A stretch of 64,000 nucleotides of DNA from Medicago truncatula (lineage: Eukaryota; Streptophyta; Magnoliopsida; Fabales; Fabaceae). The notes beneath the pieces are model-generated. The model ran no database searches. It worked only from the letters and a program-made list of their open reading frames with translations, and was not told the DNA's origin. The position numbers and the translations under genes are program-made. This document shows, piece after piece, positions 35,383 to 45,779 of this stretch; positions within the stretch are counted from its first letter, which is position 1; each line of letters starts with the position of its first letter. The stretch is from assembly GCF_003473485.1 (NCBI RefSeq), contig NC_053047.1:2371001-2435000 (forward strand). The letters run 5' to 3'.

Positions 35383-38300
35383 ATACAAATAGGGTAATGC
35401 TATCCAGTGCCCCCGGGGCACTGGTTAAGGAACAATAAAATCAATGGGTCCCACTTAATTTACTTCAATTAAAATTAAAAATTGGTCAACTTAATTAAAG
35501 TAGTAATGAATGAATTGAATACTAATTAAATGACAACATTAATATACAGGCTCCTCATTACCGTTGCCCTTTTAACCTTCCTTCTCCTTTTTTCTTCTGA
35601 ATTTCGTAAGTAAATTCTATATGTCCACTTTTCAACAAATTTCCATTTTACACTTTTCCTATGAAATCCTACGACACCGCTTTCTGCAGGTACCAACTTT
35701 CTTTTTATTTTTTTTATTTTTTATGCTCATTTATATATATGAAATCCTACGGTATACATTTGTATATATAATATAAAAAACTTCTTTGCTTTTCCGTTTC
35801 AAACTTTAGGTACTATTCAAGGTTTTTTTTTTTTTTTTTACCTTCTTGTTTTAATATGTTATATGTTATAGTGTTTATATCTTGTCTTTATGTTATTGGT
35901 TTATATGTTTTTGTTTTTATTTGTAGATGATAAATAACATAATGGATAGTATTAGTGCTACAAAGACAAACAATAAAATAAGTTTTGATTTGAATGAATA
36001 TCCAATAGAAGATATTTTTATAGATAATGGTTCTTCAGAAATAATTAGTGAGCAACTTGATCATAATTTAGTGGAGAATGTTGAGAAAGAAAACTCCATT
36101 TTAAGTCTGAATAATGCAACAAATGAAGAAGTCGATAAAGACGGAACTGAGACAAATTGTGTTCCATTTGTTGGTCAAATTTTTCTTAGTGAAGAAGAAG
36201 CCTATGTCTTTTATAAGAGATATGCTTATCAACAAGGGTTCTCAATTAAAAAAGGTAGATTCGTAAAAAAGAATGGGGTTATTTGCAGACGTGATATTTT
36301 TTGTCATCGTGAAGGTAAAGCATCCTTGAAAATAATGGAACCATCAAAAGAGCAGAGAAATAGACAATCCTCAAAGTGTGAATGCAAAGCTCATTTACGA
36401 ATCAAATTACAAAAATCTCATGATATGTTTCCAACTGAGTGGCGAGTCACATCGTTTATTGTCGAACACAACCATGGTTTGCTAACCCAAACAGAGGTGC
36501 GTTTTTTACCGGCTTATCGAATTATCTTAGAAGATGACCGTGAACGCATTTTCTTATTAAAAGAAGGTGGGCTTTCGGTTAGACAAATAATGCGGGTTAT
36601 AGAACTAGAGAAAAATGTGAAGCATGGTTATCTTCCATATACTGAAAAGGACATTCGCAATCTTTATGTGAAAGCTAATAAAAAAATTGAAGGAAGTGAT
36701 GTCATGGATCTTTTGAAGTATTGTGAGGGTGCAAAAAAAACTTCCTCTAAATTTCAATATGCTTATACACTTGATGAAGAAAGAAGGTTAGAGCATATTT
36801 TTTGGTCCTCGGCTTCTTGTTTTGATTGGTACCAAAAATACGGTGATGTTGTTGTGTTTGATACTACATACAAGGTTAATTCTTATGAAATGCCATTTGG
36901 GATTTTTGTGGGTATGAATAATCATGGAAAGACTGTACTTTTTGGATGTGCACTCTTACGAAACGAAACGGTGTATGCATTTCGTTGGCTAATGAAGGTA
37001 ACTATTTCTCAAATATCTTTTTTATTAAACAAATATTTGATTATATTTGATTATATGTCGTCTTTAATTAACATAGAAAATCTAAATGCTTTTAAATTCT
37101 CTATAGACTTTTATATCTTTGATGAAGAAGCCACCAACGACTATACTAACCGATCAAGATCCATGGATGAAAGAAGCAATCTCAAAAGAGTTTCCATCGA
37201 CAAAACATAGTTTCTGCATATGGCACATAACTTTCAAGTTTAGTTCTTGGTTTAATGCTCTACTTCGAGACAAATATGCTAAATGGTGTTCTGAATTTTA
37301 TGAGTTGTATAAGTTAGAGACATGTGAAGAATTTGAGCATCAATGGCCAGAAGTTGTTGCTAAGTATAACTTGCAGTCAAATAAACATGTGAAAGGATTG
37401 TATGAAATCAGAAATTATTGGGCACTCGCGTATCTTCGTGATCATTTCTTTGGTGGAATGACAACCACAGGAAGATCGGAGAGTATTAATGCTTTCATTA
37501 AAAGATTCATCAATTCTCACACAAGTTTAACTGACTTTGCAAAGCAGGTATGTTGTATTGATCATTATATTAGAACTCGTTAGTTTGGAAGGTATGATGC
37601 ATTAATGTTTATTCCCAAAACTCCATATTAATTCATTTATATTAATTTTAGGTTGATGTAGCAATTGATGATATTAAGCAAAAAGAAGACCACGATATAA
37701 TGTTAGAGAAGTGCAAAGGATCAAATATGAAGTTGATGTCACCTTTACAAGAGCAAGCTCAATGTGTTCTCACTCGTTTTTCTTTTCAAAAGTTTCAAGA
37801 GGAGTTTGCGAGGTCCTCACAATATTCAATTGATCATGAAAATGGTAATGTGTTTGTCGTGCGGTTTTATAAAGATATTAATAGTAGGAAACATGTAGTG
37901 TTTTGGGATGGTAAGGTAGCTACATGTAGTTGCAAGCTCTTTGAATTTTGGGGGATATTATGTCGTCATATTCTTAGTATTTTTCTTCATAAAGATTGTC
38001 ATGAAATCCCTTCTAACTACTTGCCTTCACGGTGGTTGCTTCAAGCATCATACGATGATAATGATGTGGAGTCTCAAGTTAATGTTGTTGGTGAGGAGCA
38101 AGTACTAGATTGTAACAATGAACCTCAACCACAACATGTTGTTCATTGTCCTCCAAAATCCAAACCTAAAGGTCGTCCCAAACGACGACGACTTAAAGGT
38201 GGAAAAGAGCTATCACATAATATGAACACTTGTGGATTATGCAGAGGTTTAGGACATAACATTGCCACATGCCCACTTAAGGAAAAGAAAAAGGCAAACA

Positions 38301-38992
38301 AAAAAAAGAAAATTTGTGACGATTCAAATTTAAATCCAATTCTCCTTCCAAAAGTTTAGGTACACATTTATTATTCATTTTATTTATTAAATTCTCTATA
38401 TTTCTAATTTTTGTATAATTATGTTTATTTGTTACTAATTAAAATTAATTTATTTGGTTATATTGTATGTTCTTTTAATAGGAATATGCATACCATCTGG
38501 AGTGGAATTTCTACAAGTTTTGAAAAGGAGGTTGACTATACAAAGCATGAAATCCTATTTTGTTTTGAAGAGGATTTAATTACACATTTGAAAATTTTGT
38601 ATTTGATATTTTAATTGGATATGTTTTATCTTTGAATATTTTAATTTGATATGTTTTATCTTTGGATTTGTTAATTTATTTTCAATTTATTTGGATATGT
38701 TACTAATTATATGCATAGGCTTTCAAAAAATGATTAAAAAAAAAAAATCACGTAAAACAAATTTCCTTGAGTAAAATTGCTGGAAATTTTTTTAATAAAA
38801 ATGAAGGCATTAATACAATGGGAGTGGGACAAGAAATTTGACCCATTAAATATAACTGTTTCTTATTTTAATTAAGTTGATTTATTTCCTATTTTAATTG
38901 AGGTAAATCATGTAAGATCTATTCATTTATGTCTATTTAATGTTCCTTATCCAGTGCCCCGGGGGCACTGGTTAGCAGCACCCATACAAATA
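35383..38992 (+). mobile_element. Complete Mutator-like transposon (MULE, FAR1 type) with perfect 9-bp target duplication
   Basis: The element is 35392-38983 (3592 bp). ATACAAATA directly flanks both ends (35383-35391 and 38984-38992). The terminal 43 bp are inverted copies with about 5 mismatches, including the palindrome CCAGTGCCCCCGGGGCACTGG. Patchy similarity continues to about 130 bp (CAATTAAAAT, TCAACTTAATTAAA). One transposase gene fills the interior. The uninterrupted gene and matching flanks suggest a recent insertion. Confidence 0.92.
35927..38359 (+). CDS. MULE transposase, FAR1/FHY3-MURA type, 3 exons, 739 aa, intact
   Basis: Exons 35927-36997, 37107-37547 and 37652-38359 join in phase 0 with no stops. 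Domains in order: acidic N-terminus; FAR1-type DNA-binding domain at about residues 85-190 (CECKAH ... VEHNHG); MULE transposase core from about 300, with catalytic Asp near 312 (VVVFDTTYKVN) and Asp near 373 (ILTDQDPWMK); SWIM zinc finger CxC-x9-CRH near 596-610; and a C-terminal basic patch with zinc knuckle C-x2-C-x4-H-x4-C at 698-711. All core parts of an active MURA-like transposase are present. It could be mistaken for a domesticated FAR1-related gene, but its position between TIRs and target duplications makes it a transposon gene. Either of two ATGs (35927 and 35942) could start it. The retained introns show it is not a processed copy. Confidence 0.9.
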
Positions 38993-39380
38993 TCCTACAA
39001 TAAAGCTACCATAAAACAGAAATCTCCTATAATAAAGCCATAATAAAGCTGAAATCTCCTATAATTAATGTATCCACAAAAAGGTATCCTTGTAATTTCT
39101 CTTAACATGTTCTTTGGACAACTTTCTATGTTAATCTTCTTTTGACAATGCGGCAAAAAATAGTTAAAATAATCGAAAGATACATATGAGTTGTCTTAAA
39201 AACAAAGACAAAAAATATTTAATCGACTATTGTTTGAAGAAATTTTTTAAATAGACTAAAAATGAAATATAATATATTTATAGTGTTTAAAATCTTTTTA
39301 ATTCTTTTTATATAGATTTTTCATAAATAAAACCTCTATAATTACCACTTCAACATAATTCTTTGTTATCAACTAATTAT

Positions 39381-39543
39381 AACATATCAACTCACTTAAC
39401 CCATTTAATTTGGATTGGCCTGGTGGTAATAGCTTGGGGATTTGGGAGTGTACTCCTTCTTAAAGTCTGAGGTTCGATTCTCTCCGGTGTCAATTTGAGT
39501 GGGCTAATTTAACTTCTTCAAAAAAAACATATCAACTCACTTA
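39381..39543 (+). repeat. Full-length tRNA-derived SINE with 18-bp target duplication
   Basis: The insert 39399-39525 has an A-box-like TGGCCTGGTGG and a B-box GGTTCGATTCT, and ends AACTTCTTC plus A(7). AACATATCAACTCACTTA is repeated exactly at 39381-39398 and 39526-39543. Its 3' end matches the tails of several micro-footprints in this window. Confidence 0.85.
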
Positions 39544-39676
39544 TAAAAAAAGACTTATATCAACCATCTTTATATATCTAAATGTTAATTGGACAACTTC
39601 CTATGTTAATCTTAGTTCGACAACACGGCAAAAAATAATTAAAAAAAAATCGAAATATATATAAGTTATCTTAAAA

Positions 39677-39776
39677 ACAAAGACAAAAATTACACACCTT
39701 GTGCGGGGTAATTCACCTTGGTTTATATCATATCTCATTTTAGCTTGTTAAAAAAAAAAAAAAACAAAGACAAAAA
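39677..39776 (+). repeat. Poly(A)-tailed truncated retroposon with 13-bp target duplication
   Basis: The insert 39690-39763 ends TAGCTTGTT plus about 14 A. It is flanked by ACAAAGACAAAAA at 39677-39689 and 39764-39776. The 5' part is short and not recognisable. Confidence 0.7.
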
Positions 39777-40099
39777 ATATTTAATAGACAATCGTTTGAA
39801 TAATTTTTTTAAAGAGATTAACAACTTATTTAATTCTTGTTAAAAAACTTATTTAAATTCTGTCTATATAGATTTTTTCATTAAAAAAACTCTATAATTA
39901 CCACTTCAACGTAATTCTTTTTTATCAACTAATAATAATATATGAACTCACTTATAAAAAAGACTTATATCAACGCCTATACCACGATGCCAACGGTCCA
40001 CAGAACAAAACTCAAATTTATGAAACAAGTGAAAGATATTTGGAGAATGTAATTTGTTTTGATACACCAATAAAAATAAATGAGATTGTCTACTATTCA

Positions 40100-40465
40100 T
40101 CTATACTATAAATAAAGGAATACATAGTTTTTGATGAAGTCGGTTCATAATATACCTAAACTACCCTCAAACAGTTTTATTTTTTATTTTATTCTTAATT
40201 TATTAATTATGATCCGGTTGCTATAATTATGTCTTTATATATATAATTTCCAAATTTATACATAAGCAGTTATGCATATTCTAAAAAAAAGTAAAAAAAA
40301 TAAATATCTTATCTATACTTTATATATAAAGTAAACTATCCTTTTCAACACTTTTGGGCTAAATTTTTCTTTTCAAAAATACCCTCAATTTTCAATACAA
40401 ATAACACATGTAACAATTAGATAAGAATAAATTTAAATATTAAAACAAATGTAACAAACATGATA

Positions 40466-40515
<50 letters not shown>

Positions 40516-40896
40516 CCTTTATTATTTAAAAAGTGTAACAAACTGCTAGATGAGTATATTTATACTTACTTTTTCATCATTCCAATTATACCCTTAAACA
40601 ATCTTTTCTATAATAAAATTGTTGTTGGTGTCATTAAAAAAAGAATTTAGATTATATTTTTTGTTATATTATTGGCGTCAATAAAATAAGATAATCATGA
40701 TTAGTTTTGTTTGTTATAACTTGAAAGCAGCAAACATTTATATTTAGTTTGGTTTGTTATAACTTGAAAACAACAAACATTTATATATACTTTTAATCTT
40801 AATCAAAATTTTATAAAAAAACATCGTTCATAATTTTCAAACTTTAACATAATAAAAAGAGCGAAAAGACACGTGAAGTGTCCGTCTTTTCGCTAG
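40100..40896 (+). mobile_element. Candidate non-autonomous Helitron
   Basis: The 5' end TCTATACTATAAATAAAGG follows an A. The 3' end is a GC-richer hairpin (stem GCGAAAAGAC / GTCTTTTCGC, 40861-40893) running directly into CTAG, followed by T. TC...CTAG inserted between A and T, with a 3' hairpin and no target duplication, is the Helitron pattern. The hairpin normally lies a few bases before CTRR; here they abut, which lowers confidence. A second possible 5' end lies at 40312. The interior holds an (AT)n tract (40469-40512) and no Rep/helicase. Confidence 0.5.
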
Positions 40897-41146
40897 TTCA
40901 AAAAAGAGGAACAATTTTTACACTATAAAGGAAGATATATGCTAAATCTTTATAACGAGATGGAATAATATTGATATACCATTAAACACAACACAACAAA
41001 AATTATTTATGTATTTGTTGCTTTTGAATTAGAAATGCTCACATAGCCACAAAAATCATAAACACTAACCTATTTCATTCATAAACATTAATCTTTCATA
41101 CAACAAAATCCAAAGCATGTTCCATACATAAGAGTTCAAAACGAAC

Positions 41147-41824
41147 TTAAAAAATGACAATATGCACTATGCCATAATAAATAATGTAGAATAGGGCACG
41201 GATAACACTAATTCCTAACATTGCCCGTTTTGTGTTTGAAACTAATCTATCTGCATTGTGGATTACTTCCTTGTTTTGTTTAACAATCACTTCAATTATG
41301 CTCAACCAACCGATCAAGACGAAGACAGCAGCGTTCCACGAAACAAAAGTCACTTCTATCACCGATGTTGCACTTGCTAGCAGCAGTATATATAAGACTG
41401 GATATACGCTTCTGTTAACCGGGTGGTCTGTTACAACTGCAAGTAGGGCAAGTTGAAACATAAAAGCATAACCAATGAGAAGGACTGAGATGATTGTGTT
41501 ATGTATTGCCATTGCTTCAGCAGCATCGATTGATGATATCTTTAGTGCCATGAAGAGAAAATGTAGCAAGCATAAACATATTGAATACTTTGCTACTTCC
41601 TTTAACCTTTGTTTGTCCATATCTGTGTACCTATACATATTTAGTTCATGAGATTAGACTACATAAATATATATTATTGATTTATGAGTTTTATTTGAAT
41701 TGAAAGAAATTAAAAGTCAAACAAATTAGTACATATTAAAGGGATTGAGGTACCTGTATATAGGGTTAATTTCATCAGAGGATCCTGGTTCTTCCATCGC
41801 AATCTCAATGACGTGATCTGCCAT
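41147..41824 (-). CDS. Small four-helix membrane protein of unknown function, 2 coding exons
   Basis: Minus-strand exons 41824-41754 and 41630-41147 join (NPIY|RYTDMDKQRL) to 184 aa. An acidic, soluble N-terminus of about 45 residues (MADHVIEIAMEEPGSSDE) is followed by four hydrophobic segments: about YSICLCLLHFLFMALKI, TIISVLLIGYAFMFQLALLAV, VYPVLYILLLASATSVIEVT and AAVFVLIGWLSIIEVIV. A weaker fifth segment lies near the C-terminus (VIRALFYIIYYGIVHIVIF). I do not recognise a named domain, and no function is assigned. A 5' UTR intron (41983-41835) with good donor and acceptor fits the upstream sequence, so this looks like a real transcribed gene. Confidence 0.7.
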
Positions 41825-41870
41825 GTTTTTTTTACTATCAAAATAACAATGAAATACGTTATTATATAAT

Positions 41871-41920
41871 ATATATATATACCCTTTATTTTTTTGAAGG
41901 AATATATATATACCCTTTAT
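41871..41920 (-). repeat. Micro-retroposition footprint in the 5' UTR intron of the small membrane-protein gene
   Basis: A 19-bp direct repeat (41871-41889 and 41902-41920), part TA repeat and part ACCCTTTAT, flanks TTTTTTGAAGGA. Confidence 0.55.
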
Positions 41921-42095
41921 GAATTGCAAAAAATTAATTTATTAAAGAGATGAAGTACTTTGGAGATTTTTTTAGGTACATACCTTGGATTAATTTGATG
42001 AGTGGATTTGGGTTCTTCTTCACTCAAAATTACTAGAGCGCTTCTTTCGTTTTTGACAGAAAAAAGAATATAGGTTGTTTTTGACGCATCGATGA

Positions 42096-42106
42096 ATATA
42101 TATAGG
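42096..42106 (-). promoter_or_regulatory. Probable TATA box of the small membrane-protein gene
   Basis: On the minus strand CCTATATATATTC lies about 270 bp before the ATG and about 115 bp before the inferred donor of the 5' UTR intron (41983). That spacing fits a short leader exon. Confidence 0.45.
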
Positions 42107-42269
42107 TTAAAGTCTTAAATAACTGCGTGCCCTAGCTGTTACCTGTTTTCCGGATTTTATTTTGAAATTTTAATGATATCGCAGCCACTCAAATTCTTAA
42201 TATGTGTGCATTACATCCAACGGCTCTTAAACTTCCATGTCACCAATCCTAGTGAAATCAATTCCAACT

Positions 42270-42315
42270 AAACAACCAAGTACTTAACTTCTTCATAAAG
42301 AAACAACCAAGTACT
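42270..42315 (+). repeat. Micro-retroposition footprint
   Basis: AAACAACCAAGTACT (15 bp, perfect) at 42270-42284 and 42301-42315 flanks TAACTTCTTCATAAAG, which matches the 3' end of the SINE at 39399-39525 (TTTAACTTCTTC-A). Confidence 0.7.
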
Positions 42316-42690
42316 ACCAATGGTTTTCTTTACTTCGTCTTGCAGTGTCGCGAGCAATTGAGTATCCAGCCATCAACTAAGGACCATGACAACACCCTCA
42401 AATTCACTCGATCTCCTATGTTTTTTGGTCGGTTTCGATTACCGTTGGACTCAGTTCATCCGACAGAACTCGACAGATGACACTCATTAAAACCAAAAAA
42501 GATGTACTCCTAAAACGCAAGCACTCGAAAAAAAGTCCATCTATATGCTTGTGGTACCTTTGGGTCAGGTGATTTCGATCGATCCATGAAGTTTGTGCAT
42601 CATCTCAATCTAGAATTTGACGAGACAACAAATATGATAACTACTCCTAAGAATAACTTAATTTGAAACTTATCTTATCTTGTATATTAA

Positions 42691-42733
42691 AATTCTTTAA
42701 CTTGAATTGTTCAAAAAAATTCTTTAACTTGAA
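42691..42733 (+). repeat. Micro-retroposition footprint
   Basis: AATTCTTTAACTTGAA (16 bp, perfect) at 42691-42706 and 42718-42733 flanks TTGTTCAAAAA. Confidence 0.6.
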
Positions 42734-43493
42734 AATGAACGTGGTGTCAAAATTGAATATACCTTTCTCTTTCTTCTCTTCTTTTCAAACTCTAGCTGTG
42801 AGTCTTTTCTTGTTTTTGTCTACCAAAGAAGAGTGATTAATTAAATGTCAATTTCCTTCTATCCTAATCGAATAAGTGATTTCCACGTATTTTCATTTTT
42901 CTTTCGTTTGTTTTGTAATTTCGTTGTCTCTGCACGACTATGTTTGTTTTGATTTTCCGTCTTTGTGTGGTGTGTTTTTATTTTATGTCTTAGTGCGGTG
43001 TTTATCTTATTCAGGTTGAAAGATTAACTTTGAGCAAGTGTAGATCCGATCAATGATTTTGACGTTGTTAACGAGGCAGATCCGGAGACTTGAGTATTCT
43101 GGAGACTTAAACATAGTCACATTTGTAAGCATAGATACTTTGTCGTTTTATGCTATTAACATAGATGTTGTAAGTTTGTTCGCATATTTATCCTTTTTGT
43201 TTTTAATGACTTTGGATTTGTATTGTATCGATGTACTCTATCAATTTGAATGAATAAATATCGTTTATTTTTGTCAAAATAAAACTTGAAAATGAGTTGA
43301 AGTAGATATCATCATGATAACTAAGTAAATAATTGACTTGCCCTATAAAATATAATTTAAATTAACAAAATGAACTCTAAGAAAATAAAATATAAAAAAT
43401 AAAATAATAATATGTATGATTTTGTCACAAGGGTAGTTGTTTAATTTAAATAATAAAAAATTAGAAACCGATTAAATTAAATTAATTAAAAAT

Positions 43494-43657
43494 AGTCTTT
43501 ATAAACTTTTTTTTTTTGGTCCAGTAGCCTAGTGGCTAGAGCTCACACAATTAATATGAAGAAGTGGGATGTCCGGGGTTCGAACTCCGACCCCTGCAGA
43601 AATTATACAATGTCCCTACCAACTGAGCTAAACTCACGGGACAGTCTCTATAAACTT
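43494..43657 (-). repeat. tRNA-like SINE, minus orientation, with 15-bp target duplication
   Basis: AGTCTTTATAAACTT and AGTCTCTATAAACTT (one mismatch) bound 43509-43642. The T tract at the left end gives minus orientation. The minus strand starts GTGAGTTTAGCTCAGTTGG and has GGAGTTCGAACC. The plus strand also carries a near-perfect A-box (TAGCCTAGTGG) before the same B-box. The family also occurs at 79-162, 28388-28476 and 55140-55273. Confidence 0.8.
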
Positions 43658-44937
43658 ATCTCAATTGATATGGACATTGCAAATTATACACAGGAGTCGG
43701 GGTTCAAATGCTAGACACTCCATTTATTCATCTTAAATAAGTGAATTCATAACCACTCGGTTACATGACAAAAAATTGTTTTTTTTTTTAAGGAAATAAT
43801 TTTGGTTGGATAAATATTTTAATTTATAACATAAGTATTTGAAATATATTTTAATTTATCATATGTCCCTTAATTAACATAAGCCACACGCACCCTCACC
43901 TTCGAAATATATGTAATATCCATTTTATAGGGCCTGGGTATATTTTTTGTGTTTCATTTTGGGGCATGGTCCTACCTTAGATGTGTACTTCTTGTTTCCT
44001 TTTAATGTCATTTTCGTTTTCTGTACTTCCTCGACTGATCAGTGATTGTCATCCTTTAAAATTTGAGATCTTATTTTATTGGTCATGCTAGCTATAACCT
44101 CATGCTCTTATAGGCTATAAATTAGAATCTTGTCTTTGTGTTATGTTATCTTTAGTTTTATGTGTCATTAGACCTACCCTTCTATAAATATATTTTGAAA
44201 GAAAAAGAATTTGATGCATGAGGATGAAATAATAGGTTTTTTATACCTATATATTAATAGAATCTAATAAAATAGGTTTTCTTAATCATTAACTTATATT
44301 ACTTTATTTATAATTTTAACCTAACTTACTCAATTATCTAAATTTTATAACATCCATGTCTTTATATAAATGGGTTGGATACCCACAAAAAATACCGATG
44401 ATAAATAGTATAAAAGACCGCACTATAAATACTTATATACAAATGATTATCTATAAAATTAAGCGGGTTGGGATACAGCCGAAGACCGACGACTAGTTAA
44501 TTTAATATAAATATATCGAAGTTTTGAACATTTTCATTCAAGTTGACTCGTCCCGTGTAACATGCTAAGAAAATGAGATGTTCCTACCTCTTTAGACTAT
44601 TTTAAATTAATTTTGGATTCACTTCAAGTGGAAATATATTATTTTTGTATTTTTCTAGTCCCTGCCGACCTTAGAACTGATGTCATCTTGAAGGATTTTA
44701 AGTTCTTTTTTCTTGTTTTTGTTGGGTTAACCCCTTTATTTCAAACAAAAAAAAATTAAAAGATATATTGTTTCTTAAACTGAAATCTTAGATGTGTATC
44801 TATATCTATAGATGAGGGAATATTAAGTTTTGGCGTGTCTCTTCTCTTTCAATTTTACACTTCATTCAAATTCTTTTATGTACAATTTTATTATTCTTTT
44901 ACTTAATCAAATAATTGAGTTTAATTCTAGTTTAGAA

Positions 44938-44979
44938 GTTACAATTTGAATCTCCTTCAAAAAAGAATGTTACAATTTG
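44938..44979 (+). repeat. Micro-retroposition footprint
   Basis: GTTACAATTTG (11 bp) at 44938-44948 and 44969-44979 flanks AATCTCCTTCAAAAAAGAAT. Confidence 0.55.
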
Positions 44980-45779
44980 TATCAAATAAAATTTGATCTA
45001 ATCCTAATTTCAATTTCAAATCAAACTAAATTCAATCATTAAGTCAATTTTTCAAATGAAAATCTAAACTAATTATAATTCAAATTTATTTCTGTGAAAG
45101 CCAACTATATTCCTCATTCAAGAAAACGTTGGTATATTAATGAATAAACTATCAATTTAGCCGCTAAACTATCACCCATCATTAATTTAGTCTATAACCT
45201 ATTAAAAAGATAAATGAACTTTTTTAATGGAAATGATAAATAGTTTTTAAAGTATATAAAATTGGTTGATTTTTTCTTTCGTATTAAGATGTTAGAGAAT
45301 AAATTGAAATATATTTTACATGTATTTTAACGACTAAATTGACAAATTTCTGAAATGCTTATTATACTTTTTTTTTAAAGAAGGAATACTTAGTGTACAT
45401 GTTAACAATTATTTTAGTACACGAATATAAGATATATGTCATCGTAGTCTTTGAATGTATTGAAATTACAAACATATAATAATGTCTCCTCTTAGTTAGT
45501 TTTTTTTTTTTTTTTTTTAAACTCGATACCTGTACTAAAGACCAACTAGTCTAGAGGTTCAATTTCACCGTCCAGTAAAGGGCCATTTAAAGTTAGAGAA
45601 AGACACCACATAGACTTTTAGTATAAGATCTTGTTTTGTAACTTTGTTTGTCATTTTAGTCCTAAAAGTAGAAGACCGTGTTTTGTAACTTTGTTCCTCA
45701 TTTTAGTCCTAAAAGATGTGTTTTTGTTTGTCAATTCAATCCAAAAAATTACAAACAAAGAGACACTTGATAACATCTT

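Larger units (their letters stand above)
39111..39980. repeat. Tandem duplication (~330-bp unit), each copy carrying its own retroposon
   Basis: Copy A (about 39111-39575) and copy B (about 39589-39980) share GGACAACTTYCTATGTTAATC, AAAAACAAAGACAAAAA, CTCTATAATTACCACTTCAAC and AGACTTATATCAAC. Copy A contains a SINE at 39399-39525 absent from B. Copy B contains a poly(A)-tailed insert at 39690-39763 absent from A. Confidence 0.75.
38984..41146. other. Intergenic region between the MULE and the small membrane-protein gene
   Basis: Filled by the tandem duplication with SINEs, the Helitron candidate and AT-rich DNA. I see no gene. Confidence 0.55.
42107..45779. other. Long gene-poor, AT-rich intergenic region
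   Basis: Contains the micro-footprints at 42270, 42691 and 44938, the SINE at 43509 and an 18-bp T tract near 45500. I see no supported gene. Confidence 0.5.

Noticed and set aside
35927..38359. Host FAR1-related sequence gene
   Set aside because: The domain content fits, but terminal inverted repeats and a perfect 9-bp target duplication enclose it, so it is a transposon gene.
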